DNA from: Clarkia xantiana subsp. parviflora
Taxonomy: Eukaryota; Streptophyta; Magnoliopsida; Myrtales; Onagraceae
Direction: 5' to 3'
NCBI GenBank assembly: GCA_036873135.1
Contig: JAPTYO010000036.1
Span: forward strand, 124,001-188,000
Length of the DNA stretch: 64,000 bases
Shown here: one piece after another, positions 11,532-21,570 of the stretch
How positions within the stretch are numbered: position 1 is the stretch's first letter
How the letters are laid out: the number at the start of each line of letters is the position of its first letter
Program-made: the position numbers and the translations under genes
The notes under the pieces: model-generated
What the model was told of the DNA's origin: nothing
What the model saw: the letters and a program-made list of their open reading frames with translations, nothing else
Databases searched by the model: none

Positions 11532-12198
11532 TGATGGATTCCGGTGTAGCCGTTAGGCCTTTTAACGATGAATAGACGGCGACCCAGCCCAATGGGCCCT
11601 AGACTGAGCCCAAAAGGCTAAGACAGAAGGTCCCGACAAGATACGCCACGCGGAGGAAAGGTCCCGACAGAGTCGGACCCATGAAGTGAACAGTTAGCTG
11701 AGTAGCTAGCCCCGACGAATGAGCCTATGAATAGGTCGCGATGCCTGTGAGCAGGCCCCGATGGAGAAGAATGGGCCAAGTCATGATGGCGAGAGGCCCC
11801 GGGCGGTGATGATACAACTCTGGCGTCTCCGACAGTGGTCGAGGCTTGTGATCAGAGGATAAGGCCAAGATACACATCCGCTAAGATAGCGGGATCGTGG
11901 GCCGATATATCCGGAGTAACAGATAAATGGGCGAGATATGCGGGATATGGGCCAACAGCCCAGGCGATAAATCAGGTAACTGGGGTTAAACTTCCCCTAT
12001 AAAAGGGTGGAAACTCCCCAGGTTTAAGAACATCTTTTTTACATACAGACTTTGCCTACTCTTGCCATATACTCATTTAAGCATCGGAGAGGGATTCCGA
12101 GCCACCGCCCGGTCTATCCCCTCTTTGCAGGATTGCGTGGAGCTAAGGAGTTCGGACCACCGTCAAGCGCCGTGCCGGAGTTCCACCGCGATCCAACA
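11532..12198 (+). repeat. 5' LTR of alpha-1
   Basis: TGATGGATTCCGG ... GCGATCCAACA, 667 bp. The TATA box TATAAAA is at 11998-12004 in the context CTTCCCCTATAAAAGGGTGG. About six single-base differences from the 3' LTR. Confidence 0.95.
11998..12004 (+). promoter_or_regulatory. TATA box in alpha LTR
   Basis: TATAAAA, conserved in every alpha LTR (for example 18838 region on plus; inverted as CACCCTTTTATAGGGG near 29190 and 36390). It lies about 200 bases before the LTR end and is the likely promoter for genomic RNA and gag. Confidence 0.65.
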
Positions 12199-12199
12199 T

Positions 12200-12217
12200 T
12201 GGCGCCGTCTGATGGAA
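12200..12217 (+). other. Primer-binding site of alpha-1 (slightly degenerate)
   Basis: TGGCGCCGTCTGATGGAA, one base after the LTR. Other alpha copies read TGGCGCCGTCTGTGGGAA, so alpha-1 has changes in the distal half of its PBS. Confidence 0.8.
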
Positions 12218-12256
12218 ACTTGAACAAAAAGCCAAGGTAACCTCTTTTTTGTTCAT

Positions 12257-13711
12257 ATGGCACCTGCTAGGCAAACCAAGCAAGGACAGACATCGAGACA
12301 GCCGGAGCGCACCGAGGCTCAAGATGATCCTCCACCCCCTACCAACACTGCCCAGGTGGAGAGTCGTCAGGAAGCCCCAGGAGGGCAGGCCCCCCAGAAT
12401 GAAGAGAACAGGGGAGAAGTCGCCGTTGCTCCTCCGAACCCGGACTTGGCCCAGGCAGTGGCAGACGCCATGCCTATGTTCTTGGCGGCCATGGAAGCCC
12501 TCCTAGAACGGAGAGACGCCGCCAGACAGCAGCCCGTGGTGGCACCACCACCGCCATCACCGCCAAGAGCGGAGCAAGAGAGAGTCCAGCTGGGAGGCCA
12601 GGGTAATAGAGTCACTCAGCCGGAACGGATCGTGATCGACGGGCCAGGACCGGTCCAGCACAGAACTCTTGCCCTCAACAGTCCGCTCACCGTGGATCAG
12701 GTGGTGAAGATCGTAAACATATGCACAGGAGACCAGAAGCCGATGATGTCGGAGTTACGGGACAGAGCCAGCCACCCATTCGTCCCGCGACTGATCGACA
12801 CCCTGGCCCCGCCAGGGTTGAACATTCCGAGCATCCCGGAATATGACGGCGAAGCAGACCCCGTCCGCCACGTGCAGAAGCACGTACAGGCATGCATGGG
12901 CAGGGCTTCGAACGACGACGTCATCTGCGCATTATTCCCGATCACGTTGGGAGAAAGGGCCATGTCGTGGTTCTTCAGCCTGCCTCCAGGGAGCATCACC
13001 TGTTGGGGCGACATGCACAAGAAGTTCATCCAGCAGTACCAAGGCCGGCGACGCCTCCTGAAGAGCGTCAGGTCCCTGGCGGAAGTCGTGCAGAGGCCCG
13101 ACGAGACACTAGCCCAGTATTATCAGCGGTACACGGCTAGCGTCGCGGAGATAGACGAGGAGATCTCGGAGGGCGAAACCATCCGCACATTCCTGAGCCA
13201 CCTGACGGCTCCCTACGGCTCCGACATGATGCACAGCACAGCGGCGAGGACAATATGGAACATGGAGACGCTGCAAGCAAGGGTCAAGCAACAGATCGAT
13301 GTACAGGAGTCGAAGATAGCTGCTGGAGAGTTGGAGAATCCGAGGACAAGACAAGGGAAGCAGTCCTCCAAGCCTGCGGACGACCGGAGGTCGAAGGGTG
13401 AATCCGAGGGTAGTCGGAACCGAGGCCGCTCCGACCAACGAGAAGACAAGCAGCCCTCGAGGAGGGAAAAGCGGAGAGATGACCTCTCCCATCTCACCCA
13501 TCTCAAGTGCTCCCTAGCAGAGGTGCTGGCGGTGATGGAGCGACAGGGCATCGCCAGGTTTCCCCCACGGAAGGAGGGAGAATATTACGGCTCGCGAACC
13601 GATCGCTACTGTCGGTTCCACCGTGCCAGCGGTCACGACACGGATTATTGTCGGGAGCTGCAGAAGGAGATAGAGAAACTGATCCAGAGGGCGTGGGCTG
13701 AGGACCCTTAA
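12257..13711 (+). CDS. gag: alpha-1 Gag, C-terminus replaced by tandem-repeat sequence
   Basis: 484-codon Gag starting MAPARQTKQGQ, the start shared by all alpha copies. A proline-rich linker (about residues 90-110) is followed by the retrotransposon gag domain: EYDGEADPVRHVQKHVQA, RAMSWFFSLPPGSI, KKFIQQYQGRRRLLKS, ETLAQYYQRYTASV. The knuckle CRFHRASGHDTDYC (C-x2-H-x4-H-x4-C) is at about residues 452-465. In other copies the protein continues with GKLKEFVAEKRG and an Arg-Ser-rich tail to about 530 residues. Here it ends after LIQR with AWAEDP, because the frame runs straight into the 51-bp array. The RS tail is therefore missing; the rest appears intact. Confidence 0.92.
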   Translation: MAPARQTKQGQTSRQPERTEAQDDPPPPTNTAQVESRQEAPGGQAPQNEENRGEVAVAPPNPDLAQAVADAMPMFLAAMEALLERRDAARQQPVVAPPPPSPPRAEQERVQLGGQGNRVTQPERIVIDGPGPVQHRTLALNSPLTVDQVVKIVNICTGDQKPMMSELRDRASHPFVPRLIDTLAPPGLNIPSIPEYDGEADPVRHVQKHVQACMGRASNDDVICALFPITLGERAMSWFFSLPPGSITCWGDMHKKFIQQYQGRRRLLKSVRSLAEVVQRPDETLAQYYQRYTASVAEIDEEISEGETIRTFLSHLTAPYGSDMMHSTAARTIWNMETLQARVKQQIDVQESKIAAGELENPRTRQGKQSSKPADDRRSKGESEGSRNRGRSDQREDKQPSRREKRRDDLSHLTHLKCSLAEVLAVMERQGIARFPPRKEGEYYGSRTDRYCRFHRASGHDTDYCRELQKEIEKLIQRAWAEDP

Positions 13712-15060
13712 GTGGGTAGGCTCCGATAAATCGCCCAGAGGGCGTGGGCTGAGGACCCTTAAGTGGGTAGGCTCAGATAAATCGCCCAGAGGGCGTGGGC
13801 TGAGGACCCTTAAGTGGGTAGGCTCCGATAAATCGCCCAGAGGGCGTGGGCTGAGGACCCTTAAGTGGGTAGGCTCCGATAAATCGCTCAGAGGGCGTGG
13901 GCTGAGGACCCTTAAGTGGGTAGGCTCCGATAAATCGCCCAGAGGGCGTGGGCTGAGGACCCTTAAGTGGGTAGGCTCCGATAAATCGCCCAGAGGGCGT
14001 GGGCTGAGGATCCTTAAGTGGGTAGGCTCCGATAAATCGCCCAGAGGGCGTGGGCTGAGGACCCTTAAGTGGGTAGGCTCCGATAAATCGCCCAGAGGGC
14101 GTGGGCTGAGGACCCTTAAGTGGGTAGGCTCCGATAAATCGCCCAGAGGGCGTGGGCTGAGGACCCTTAAGTGGATAGGCTCCGATAAATCGCCCAGAGG
14201 GCGTGGGCTGAGGACCCTTAAGTGGGTAGGCTCCGATAAATCGCCCAGAGGGCGTGAGCTGAGAACCCTTTAAGTGGGTAGGCTCCGACAAAAATCGCCC
14301 AGAGGGCGTGGGCTGAAGACCCTTAAGTGGGTAGGCTCCGATAAATCGCCCAGAGGGCGTGGGCTGAGGACCCTTAAGTGGGTAGGCTCCGATAAATCGC
14401 CCAGAGGGCGTGGGCTGAGGATCCTTAAGTGGGTAGGCTCCGATAAATCGCCCAGAGGGCGTGGGCTGAGGATCCTTAAGTGGGTAGGCTTCGACAAAAA
14501 TCGCCCAGAGGGCGTGAGCTGAGAACCCTTTAAGTGGGTAGGCTCCGACAAAAATCGCCCAGAGGGCGTGGGCTGAGGATCCTTAAGTGGGTAGGCTCCG
14601 ACAAATCACCAAGAGATGGGGGCAAGGACCCTTAAGTGGATAGTCCCCGATCAACGTCAAGTTTGATGTATGGATTTTCTCGAAGAGCTGGGGGCAAGGA
14701 CCTTTAAGTGGGTAGTCCCCGAAAAACTTCAGGTTCGATGTGTAAATTTACTCAAGGCAGCGGGGGGCAAGGACCCTTAGGTGGATAGTCCCGAGGAAAG
14801 GCCAAGTTTGGCACGAAGATTTACGTGAAGTGATGGGGGCAAGAATCCTTCAAGTGGAATGACCCCGACTAAGACGTCAAGTTTAACGCATAAAGTTGTT
14901 TTAAAGTGCACGACTAAAACGCCTTAACTGGCGGGGGCAAGGATCCTGCGCACTATAGTCAAGTTTCAACGTCAAAGTTTCGACATGTGAAGTCGTCGGG
15001 AGTGGCGCACTTGATCATTTTTTTTTATCATTTTTCACAAAGTTAAGGCGCTTTAAGTAG
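13690..15060. repeat. alpha-1 tandem array, 51-bp unit, about 18 regular copies plus degenerate tail
   Basis: Units such as GGGCGTGGGCTGAGGACCC followed by TTAAGTGGGTAGGCTCCGAT and AAATCGCCCAGA repeat at exact 51-bp spacing from 13690 (13690, 13741 and on). From about 14610 to 15060 units grow longer and diverge, retaining GGGGGCAAGGA and the AAGT(T/G)TGA motif. The unit is 17 codons long, so several frames on both strands stay open through the array. These frames look like by-products and not genes. Confidence 0.95.
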
Positions 15061-15157
15061 TGCAAGTACAAACAAGACAAGAATGGATAGAAACGATTTT
15101 TTCATTCATTAAAGTCGGGGAACAAGCAGGAGTTACAAATATTGAGAATGAAAGCAT

Positions 15158-17809
15158 CTAATCCTGCGCGGGAGGCTGATCCTTGGCGGCATCGGAGACA
15201 GCAGGGTCGGCTGGAGGAGAGTCGGGGGCAGTGGAGGTCCCATCACCTCCTTCAGAAGAATTGAAAAACTCATCCGCGAAGGGGGCAAGAGTCTCCGACT
15301 TCCTAAGGTCAATAGCATCACCGAAGGCTGTATGGAGCTCCTCGATGATGTCGAACATGGTGTTGTGAACCTCAGAACGGTAAAACCGCGTAGCGTCAGC
15401 CTTAAAGTCCTCGGAGTCCCGATACTCCTCGCGACCTTGAACCTTGGCTTCTGCTAGTTGGTCAGGAAATCCTGCCTTCTCAGCCTCCAGCCTTGCAACG
15501 GCTTCCTCGAGACGGCCTTTCTCGAGGATGAACCGCTCCCGCTCCGCGGCGTGCTGCAGTTGCTCATCGTTGAACCTCTGCTTCTCAGAGCGCAGCAGCC
15601 CTTCACAATCCCGAACCTGTTGCTGCAAGCCTTCCACCCTCCGAGAAAGCTCAGTCCTCTCCCGACTGATCTTCTCCCTCGCCGCCTGGGAAGCAGCGAG
15701 TTCCTCCTCAACCCTGGCCATCTTGGCAGGATCAAACTGGGCACGCAACGCCCTCAAGGCCTCCCGAAGGGCCACGATATACCCATAACAACGCTGCTGG
15801 TTCGCAGTGTTCTGAGGAGAAGAAAAACCAAGTCAGTGATCAACGATATTTTACACTACAGCTTAAAGATGAAGGCAAGAACTCACGTTTACAAGTATGG
15901 TGGCCATCTTGCGGAGGTCCTTGTCAACCGCCGCATCGTCCAAGAAGAGTGGACGCCGAAGGGATGGCGGAACTGAGCCCGCCAGCAGATGCAGGGCCAG
16001 ATCCTCTTCGAGACATCCCCGCTGGAGCGGGACCCCCTGCAGAGACTCGATCGGGTTCCAGGGAACCGTCTCTTCCTCGGGGGCATAGATGGGGTAGAAG
16101 CTCCCGTCCAGCGGGAGGACAGGCACTTGGTAGGAATCGTTGGAGACATGGGCCTCCACGATAGCAGCAGACTCCGACGGGGGAGCTTCCGTCGGGGGTT
16201 CAGGAGTTGGGCTTGGCACAGGAGAGTGCAAGCCCCCCATGGGGGAGGTCGGGACCACTTCCTCCACAGCAGGTTTGGAGAGGCGTCTCCTAGGGCGGCG
16301 AATCAGACCTTCGCCTTCACCCTCCTCCTCAGCAGCAGGGGAGGCGTCCAACCTCGTCACGGGTCGGAACTGGTCGGACGTGGGAGTGTCCTCCGCTACC
16401 ACATCCGTCGGAGCAGCAACCCCCACGGGACCTGCAGACAAAAGTCGAGTGAAGTCAGCTAATGATTTGCCCTTGGTGTACCAGAGGATTTGGCGAGACA
16501 TGAATTCAATTTTGCCAAAAATATCGTAGTAACCCTCCTCAAGAACGTAAGGTGTAGCCCCTTGGAGAACCAGGTTGACTTCGCGAATCCACTCCGTCTC
16601 CTTGTCGGGGAGGAGATCCTCCGGGACTATCGACCTGTAAAGTTTAATGGCATTACGGAATCTCTCACCTTCCTCAGGAGTATTGACGCCAAAGGCGACG
16701 TCCATCTGGTCGACCCGGGCGCGCTTTCGCCCTGTGGGAGACCCCGAGACAGCAGGTGGCTTCCTAGCAGATTTCCTCTTCTTCGCCACCTTGCGAATAG
16801 CATCCGTCTCCCCCTGCTCAAGGGCCAGATGAATCAGCTGAGACCTTTTTGCTGCAAACAAGTAAAAAGAGAAAAGTTAGAAAAGTTACCCAAGGCACGG
16901 CACCAGCGGAGCCGTCAATAAGTCGACCCCGAGAAGAGGCGTCGAGTAGCCGGACCCCGATCGTTATCAGGTCTTGCTCGGTGAGGGAGTTAGCGTCGAA
17001 GAGGGCGAAGGAGTCACTCCAGCGGTAAAGGGCGATTACTTGGAGGGTTTCAAGCTCCAAAGAAGTGTAGGCATGAGTAGCGGGGGCAGGATCCGCCTCG
17101 ATTGCCCTTCGGGGCCACGGGATAGAACTATTCTTGAAGAAGAAATAGTTCCTCTTCCACCCGCTGTTATCGGACCCAGAATCGCAGAGGAAATGGCGAC
17201 CCTTGGCGGGCTTCCAAGTGTGCTCGGACCACCCGTACCTGGCCAGCTGGGCCGGAGTGAACTGAGGCAGGCGAGGATAGAAGGCACAGATCCCCACCGG
17301 GTTGCACTTCAGCTGCCAGAAGGTCCGGAAAAGATTGAGGCTATAGGACCACTTCTCTCGGAGGCAGAGGTACTGGAAGGCGTTCCAGGAGCGAATAGCA
17401 TGCGGAGTGAGAGTGGTGGGATGCGTCTGGTAGAAGGTGCACATCTCTACCAGGCTCCCAACAAAGGGAAAACGAAGCCCCGCCTGAATTTGTCCAGTGG
17501 AGACGTACACCTCCCCCTCCTCGGGGAGCGTAACCTCGTGCACTCGCACAGGGCGGTTACGGTTATAAGGGAAGCGAGGCTCCCAGTCCTGGGTGAGGCC
17601 CCCCTCCTTGACAGCCAGGTCGAAGGCGTTCGCCGTAATCCCGTTAGGCGGGTATTCGAAGTGGAAGGCAGCCCTCTCCTCGGAGTTGGATCCGCTGTCT
17701 GAAAGCCACCCAGGGCAGCAAAGCATAATGGGTCTCCCCAAGACGTGAGCCAAAGGAGGTTAGCAAGAATAAAAAGGAACTTACAATCGAAAGGAGTCTT
17801 ACCAGACAT
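15158..17809 (-). CDS. alpha-1 antisense four-exon gene, apparently intact
   Basis: Predicted exons on the minus strand: 17809-17803, 17698-16890, 16837-15887 and 15811-15158, giving about 806 residues. Exon 1 is only ATGTCTG; joining it to exon 2 gives MSDSGSNSEE in frame. Intron 1 is 17699-17802 (gtaaga...tttcag), intron 2 about 16838-16889 (gtaact...ctcag; a second GT/AG choice is 16852-16903), intron 3 15812-15886 (gtgagt...cctcag). Exon 2 encodes the Transposase_28-like domain (EGEVYVSTGQIQAGLRFPF, FRTFWQLKCNPVGICAFYP). Exon 3 holds a basic stretch and an acidic, proline-rich linker. Exon 4 starts NTANQQRCYGY and is a long coiled coil ending DQPPAQD. No frame break was found. The function is unknown; a structural or regulatory protein is more likely than an enzyme, but this is inference. 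Confidence 0.75.
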
Positions 17810-17953
17810 GATGATGAAGAAAAGGAAGCGACTCGACGGTGATCGGAGAAACTGATCGAAGAACTGAAGGCCCTGGAGAAGACTGAAGCTTGAAAATCTT
17901 GAATTGCAGAGAAGAGGCGGTAGGGAAACTGAAACAGTGCCTCGTAATCAAGG

Positions 17954-17960
17954 TTTTATA
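17954..17960 (-). promoter_or_regulatory. Candidate TATA box of alpha-1 antisense gene
   Basis: TATAAAA on the minus strand, about 145 bases upstream of the antisense ATG. The following CGAGGCACTGTTTCAGTTTCC is conserved in alpha-2, alpha-3 and alpha-4 at equal distance. Confidence 0.6.
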
Positions 17961-18322
17961 GGAGACAAAGAAGGCGAAAGGACATTTCCATCTGGACCGT
18001 AGAAGATGGAACGGGTTAATCTGGATCGTGGAAGATGTGGAGACGTCAGTATGGAAGAGACGTCAGTGACGTAACCGTTCTGAAAAAGCACTTTTCAGAA
18101 GAGCAGGCGTGAAAGCCCAAAGAAGGCGGCTCGTCTCCCATCGCATTTATGGGCCTATAAACCGAGGACCCTTCTCAGCGAAGTTAATGATTACCTCGAA
18201 ACGTCGGGGAGGCCACCGAAGGAAGTTTCACGTGGAGAAAATTATCAAGAAGACAAAAGCCCCCGATTAATCGGGAGGTCAGAAGTTAAAGACACGACGA
18301 ACTTAAAAGTCCCTCATGTCTT

Positions 18323-18331
18323 GGGGGCAAA
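18323..18331 (+). other. Polypurine tract of alpha-1
   Basis: GGGGGCAAA directly before the 3' LTR start TGATGGATTCC. Confidence 0.85.
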
Positions 18332-18998
18332 TGATGGATTCCGGTGTAGCCGTTAGGCCTTTTAACGATGAATAGACGGCGACCCAGCCCAATGGGCCCT
18401 AGACTTAGCCCAAAAGGCTAAGACAGAAGGTCCCGACAAGATACGCCACGAGGAGGAAAGGTCCCGACAGAGTCGGACCCATGAAGTGAACAGTTAGCTG
18501 AGTAGCTAGCCCCGACGAATGCGCCTATGAATAGGCCGCGATGCCTGTGAGCAGGCCCCGATGGAGAAGAATGGGCCAAGTCATGATGGCGAGAGGCCCC
18601 GGGCGGTGATGATACAACTCTGGAGTCTCCGACAGTGGTCGAGGCTTGTGATCAGAGGATAAGGCCAAGATACACATCCGCTAAGATAGCGGGATCGTGG
18701 GCCGATATATCCGGAGTAACAGATAAATGGGCGAGATATGCGGGATATGGGCCAGCAGCCCAGGCGATAAATCAGGTAACTGGGGTTAAACTTCCCCTAT
18801 AAAAGGGTGGAAACTCCCCAGGTTTAAGAACATCTTTTTTACATACAGACTTTGCCTACTCTTGCCATATACTCATTTAAGCATCGGAGAGGGATTCCGA
18901 GCCACCGCCCGGTCTATCCCCTCTTTGCAGGATTGCGTGGAGCTAAGGAGTTCGGACCACCGTCAAGCGCCGTGCCGGAGTTCCACCGCGATCCAACA
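18332..18998 (+). repeat. 3' LTR of alpha-1
   Basis: 667 bp, TGATGGATTCCGG ... GATCCAACA, followed by the TSD gacat at 18999-19003. Confidence 0.95.
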
Positions 18999-19003
18999 GA
19001 CAT

Positions 19004-19832
19004 CAAGTTTGATTAAAACGTGAAAATATTAAACCTATGAGCACTGTGTAGGTAATTTTAAAGTTTGAAAAATTTTGGATTTAAAAATTTGACCATCCTA
19101 TTAATGTAAATTTGGATTTAAATAGGGTTCTGGTGAAATTAATACTTATGGGCTAAATATGGTTTTAAAATCCATAAAAAACTTAACTTTGCCACTGTGC
19201 AATAATTAAATATAAAATAATTTCCAATATTTGCAAATATATATATATATATACACTAAAAATCGGCCCCATTTGTATATTATTTATTTTCAAGATTCTA
19301 TTTAAGGATAAAATCTATCTATAATAAATCTCATCAATCTTAGGTAACTAAAATATATATCACTATTATTCTAGATTCCAAAAATCATGCTAGAATTTAT
19401 TGATAGTAATTATCACAATTAACTTGTGAATCTAACTCACGTCTTGTCCAATTACATGCAATATTGTTGCCAAAATATATTAAAATATGGTAAGAATGAT
19501 TTTTGTCGAATTAAAGACTACTTGAGACCTAAGAAATTAAAAATTATACTTTGTAATTCCTATAGGGTTCGGACAAATTAACATGTTATTAGGGTTAGTG
19601 GTCAAATTTCATATCAAATTTCACCTAGATTAAGAATCCAATGTTTATTTTGATAATTGGTCACATTTTTCTTGAAGATCATGAACATCAAATTTTATGA
19701 TGAACATCATGAAACTTTCGGCTCCATGATTTAAAAATTGAAAATTTTAAAACACTAAATTTTAAAAATCTACGGCTAAAACTTATGTGATCAAGAACAC
19801 TGATTTTATAAAATTATGAACTCCCTAACATA
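19004..19832. other. AT-rich interior next to the inverted copia-like LTR
   Basis: Very AT-rich, contains a (TA)n stretch near 19240 and no supported open frame. It continues 11165-11526 once alpha-1 is removed. Confidence 0.5.
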
Positions 19833-19845
19833 GGCTCTGATACCA
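19833..19845 (-). other. Initiator-Met-type primer-binding site
   Basis: On the minus strand this reads TGGTATCAGAGCC, the standard PBS matching the plant initiator methionine tRNA. It lies about 11 bases from the end of the LTR at 19857-20444, so that LTR is a 5' LTR of a minus-strand element whose body has mostly been lost. Confidence 0.75.
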
Positions 19846-19856
19846 CTATAGGATTA

Positions 19857-20444
19857 TGTAGGATAAATATTACGGAAATTAACATAGGTACATGCTAGTA
19901 AACACATTATGCAGCGGAATAAGGGGCACATACCCATTCAAAATTTTCGCAGATCCAAGACCTTTTAGGGGAGTTCACGATCTGTCGGACGGTTCTCCTA
20001 AGAGTTCTTGTTAAAGAATCCCTACGCGGATTTGTCTCCACAACAAAGCCTCTTATCGATTCGGATGAAATGATGGATCTCCAGGGTAAATTGCTCGAAG
20101 CAATTTGGCACCTCCTTGAGCTTTAGCTGGTTCGGCCGAATTACTTGAGATAGAGAGGAGGGAATTCTTTTTGTCTCACCACAAAAGTGATTAAGTGATT
20201 AGTATTTTATTGAACCCTAACACTCCTTATTTATAAGTGGAGCAAAGTGGACCAAAGTCCACTTTGCCCTCCAACATAATTCGGCAAGCCATAAGGTAGC
20301 GAGTCCCAATTTTGGGCCTCTCATGTTAATTGGGATTTAAGGCCTAAACCAAAATCCATAATGTGACATTACCCAATTTTCTTAGGTAACTGACTCATAT
20401 TAATGGACTACTAATTACGGAAGCCCAAACTCCAAATGCTAACA
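19857..20444 (-). repeat. Copia-like 5' LTR, minus orientation
   Basis: Inverted, diverged relative of 10575-11164: on the plus strand it starts TGTAGGATAAATATT and ends AAATGCTAACA (about 588 bp). It has a TATA-like CTTATTTATAAG near 20225 and the pairs GTGGACCAAAGTCCAC and CCCAATTTTGGGCCTC. Confidence 0.65.
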
Positions 20445-20768
20445 TACACTAACAAACATAACTCAACTCTAAGTCTTTTGCCTAAAGGGTCGATTAGATG
20501 TGCCCTAAAGTTGCTACAGCCACTGTCTAAAAGGGAAGATAGATGGGCTCCAAACTCTAACGGTCTTGGTCTGTATATGAATTTGAATTAATTATTAACA
20601 TTCGAGACGGGCTCGGGAATTTCGAGCTTTTAACTAAAAAGCCCAAGCCCGAATTTAAAAGGGAAGTCACGCCCGTTCGGGCTTGGGCCAAATCATTGGA
20701 CTAGATTTTCAGAACGGGCTCGTTAAGATTTTGGGCTTCTTGAGTTTTTCGCTCAGCCCTAATTGAAG
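20445..20768. other. Unassigned flank between copia-like LTR and gamma-1
   Basis: About 325 bases, no supported gene. It has repeated AAGCCC(A/G)AGCCCG-like and CGGGCTCG motifs but no clear LTR structure. Confidence 0.45.
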
Positions 20769-20773
20769 GATAG

Positions 20774-21560
20774 TGTTAGGTTATAAGGTCCAGGTCAACG
20801 GATCGTCTATCTAGAACTTATCTCCCACTAAGATGGATCGGGTTCTCTGTGCTTCGAGGTGGTCGCTCTTCTCTGTAGCCTTCTGCTTCCTTCTCGGGAC
20901 CCTGCACAAGGGGCAGTATCAAGCATGGAGAGGGAGGTGGTGCTTGATGAGCCCTCTCCGATTCCTAAGTCAGTATGTCTCCTTAGAGAGAGAAAGTACA
21001 AATTCTAGAGAGAAGCTAGAGCTAAGATTGCATAAGTTTCCAAGATGATCAAATGAATGGTGAAAGAGTTGTATTTATAGGCAACGGTGTCATTAAGGTG
21101 GCTTAATGACACTGTTAACCTTTAAACAAAATTAATTAGTCCTTAATCACATGATTAAAACCTTGAGGCATGGAGAGGTTGGCGGAAATAATCTAAGTAT
21201 GGAAGTCGGGAAACGGTGCCAGGGCCCTTGGGGGCGGAGTAAAAATCCGACCCCTAAGGGTAGGGGTTGGGTGTGGCCACCCAACCTCTACCTAGGGGAG
21301 ATCGGGTCTGGCCACCCGATCTCCTCTAGGGGAGATCGGGTTTGATAACCCGATCTCCCCTAGGGGAGACCGGGTCTGGCCAACCTGATCTCACCTAGGT
21401 GAGTTCGTCGCATGGCCCGGAGGAGTATTTTTGCCTCGTCCGGACCGTTGGTGTTCTGGCGGGGTGTTCGGGTCAAAGTTTTGATTTATAATCTTTAACG
21501 GGGTGATAAAAACAATACGATTTGCAAGTAAACGGGTTCAAATTGGGCGTATATCCATCA
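20774..21560 (-). repeat. 3' LTR of gamma-1
   Basis: 787 bp against 752 bp for its partner; most of the extra length is an additional copy of the GGGGAGATCGGGT palindrome unit near 21314-21375. Confidence 0.93.
21300..21415. repeat. Palindrome cluster in gamma-1 LTR
   Basis: ACCCGATCTCC and GGAGATCGGGT face each other across TCTAGG at 21314-21341, and a second near-palindrome with centre CCCCTAGGGG is at 21348-21375. ATCGGGTCTGGCCACCCGAT at 21301-21320 is a further inverted pair. The right LTR has one fewer unit (about 37925-37980). Confidence 0.85.
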
Positions 21561-21570
21561 CATGCCCCCG
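21561..21570 (-). other. Polypurine tract of gamma-1
   Basis: Minus strand reads CGGGGGCATG directly before the 3' LTR. Confidence 0.75.

Larger units (their letters stand above)
11532..18998 (+). mobile_element. alpha-1: complete non-autonomous Gag-bearing LTR element
   Basis: A 7467-bp unit with two 667-bp LTRs, flanked by the perfect TSD gacat (11527-11531 and 18999-19003). Inside are PBS, gag (sense), a 51-bp tandem array, a convergent antisense gene and polypurine tract. The LTRs differ at about six positions by eye, so the insertion is young. No protease, reverse transcriptase or integrase coding was seen. It resembles the class called TR-GAG (terminal repeats plus a gag gene). Confidence 0.95.

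Noticed and set aside
13773..14291. Open frames of 172 to 291 codons across the tandem arrays (also 33393-34268 and 33426-34220)
   Set aside because: They exist on both strands only because the unit is 51 bp and stop-free; there is no upstream start context, no family similarity and no conservation in alpha-3, where unit length varies.
13690..14600. CRISPR-like array
   Set aside because: The repeats are contiguous with no unique spacers, units drift gradually, and the context is a plant retrotransposon.
19833..19845. Part of a tRNA gene
   Set aside because: Only the 13-base complement of the tRNA 3' end is present, next to an LTR; it is a primer-binding site.
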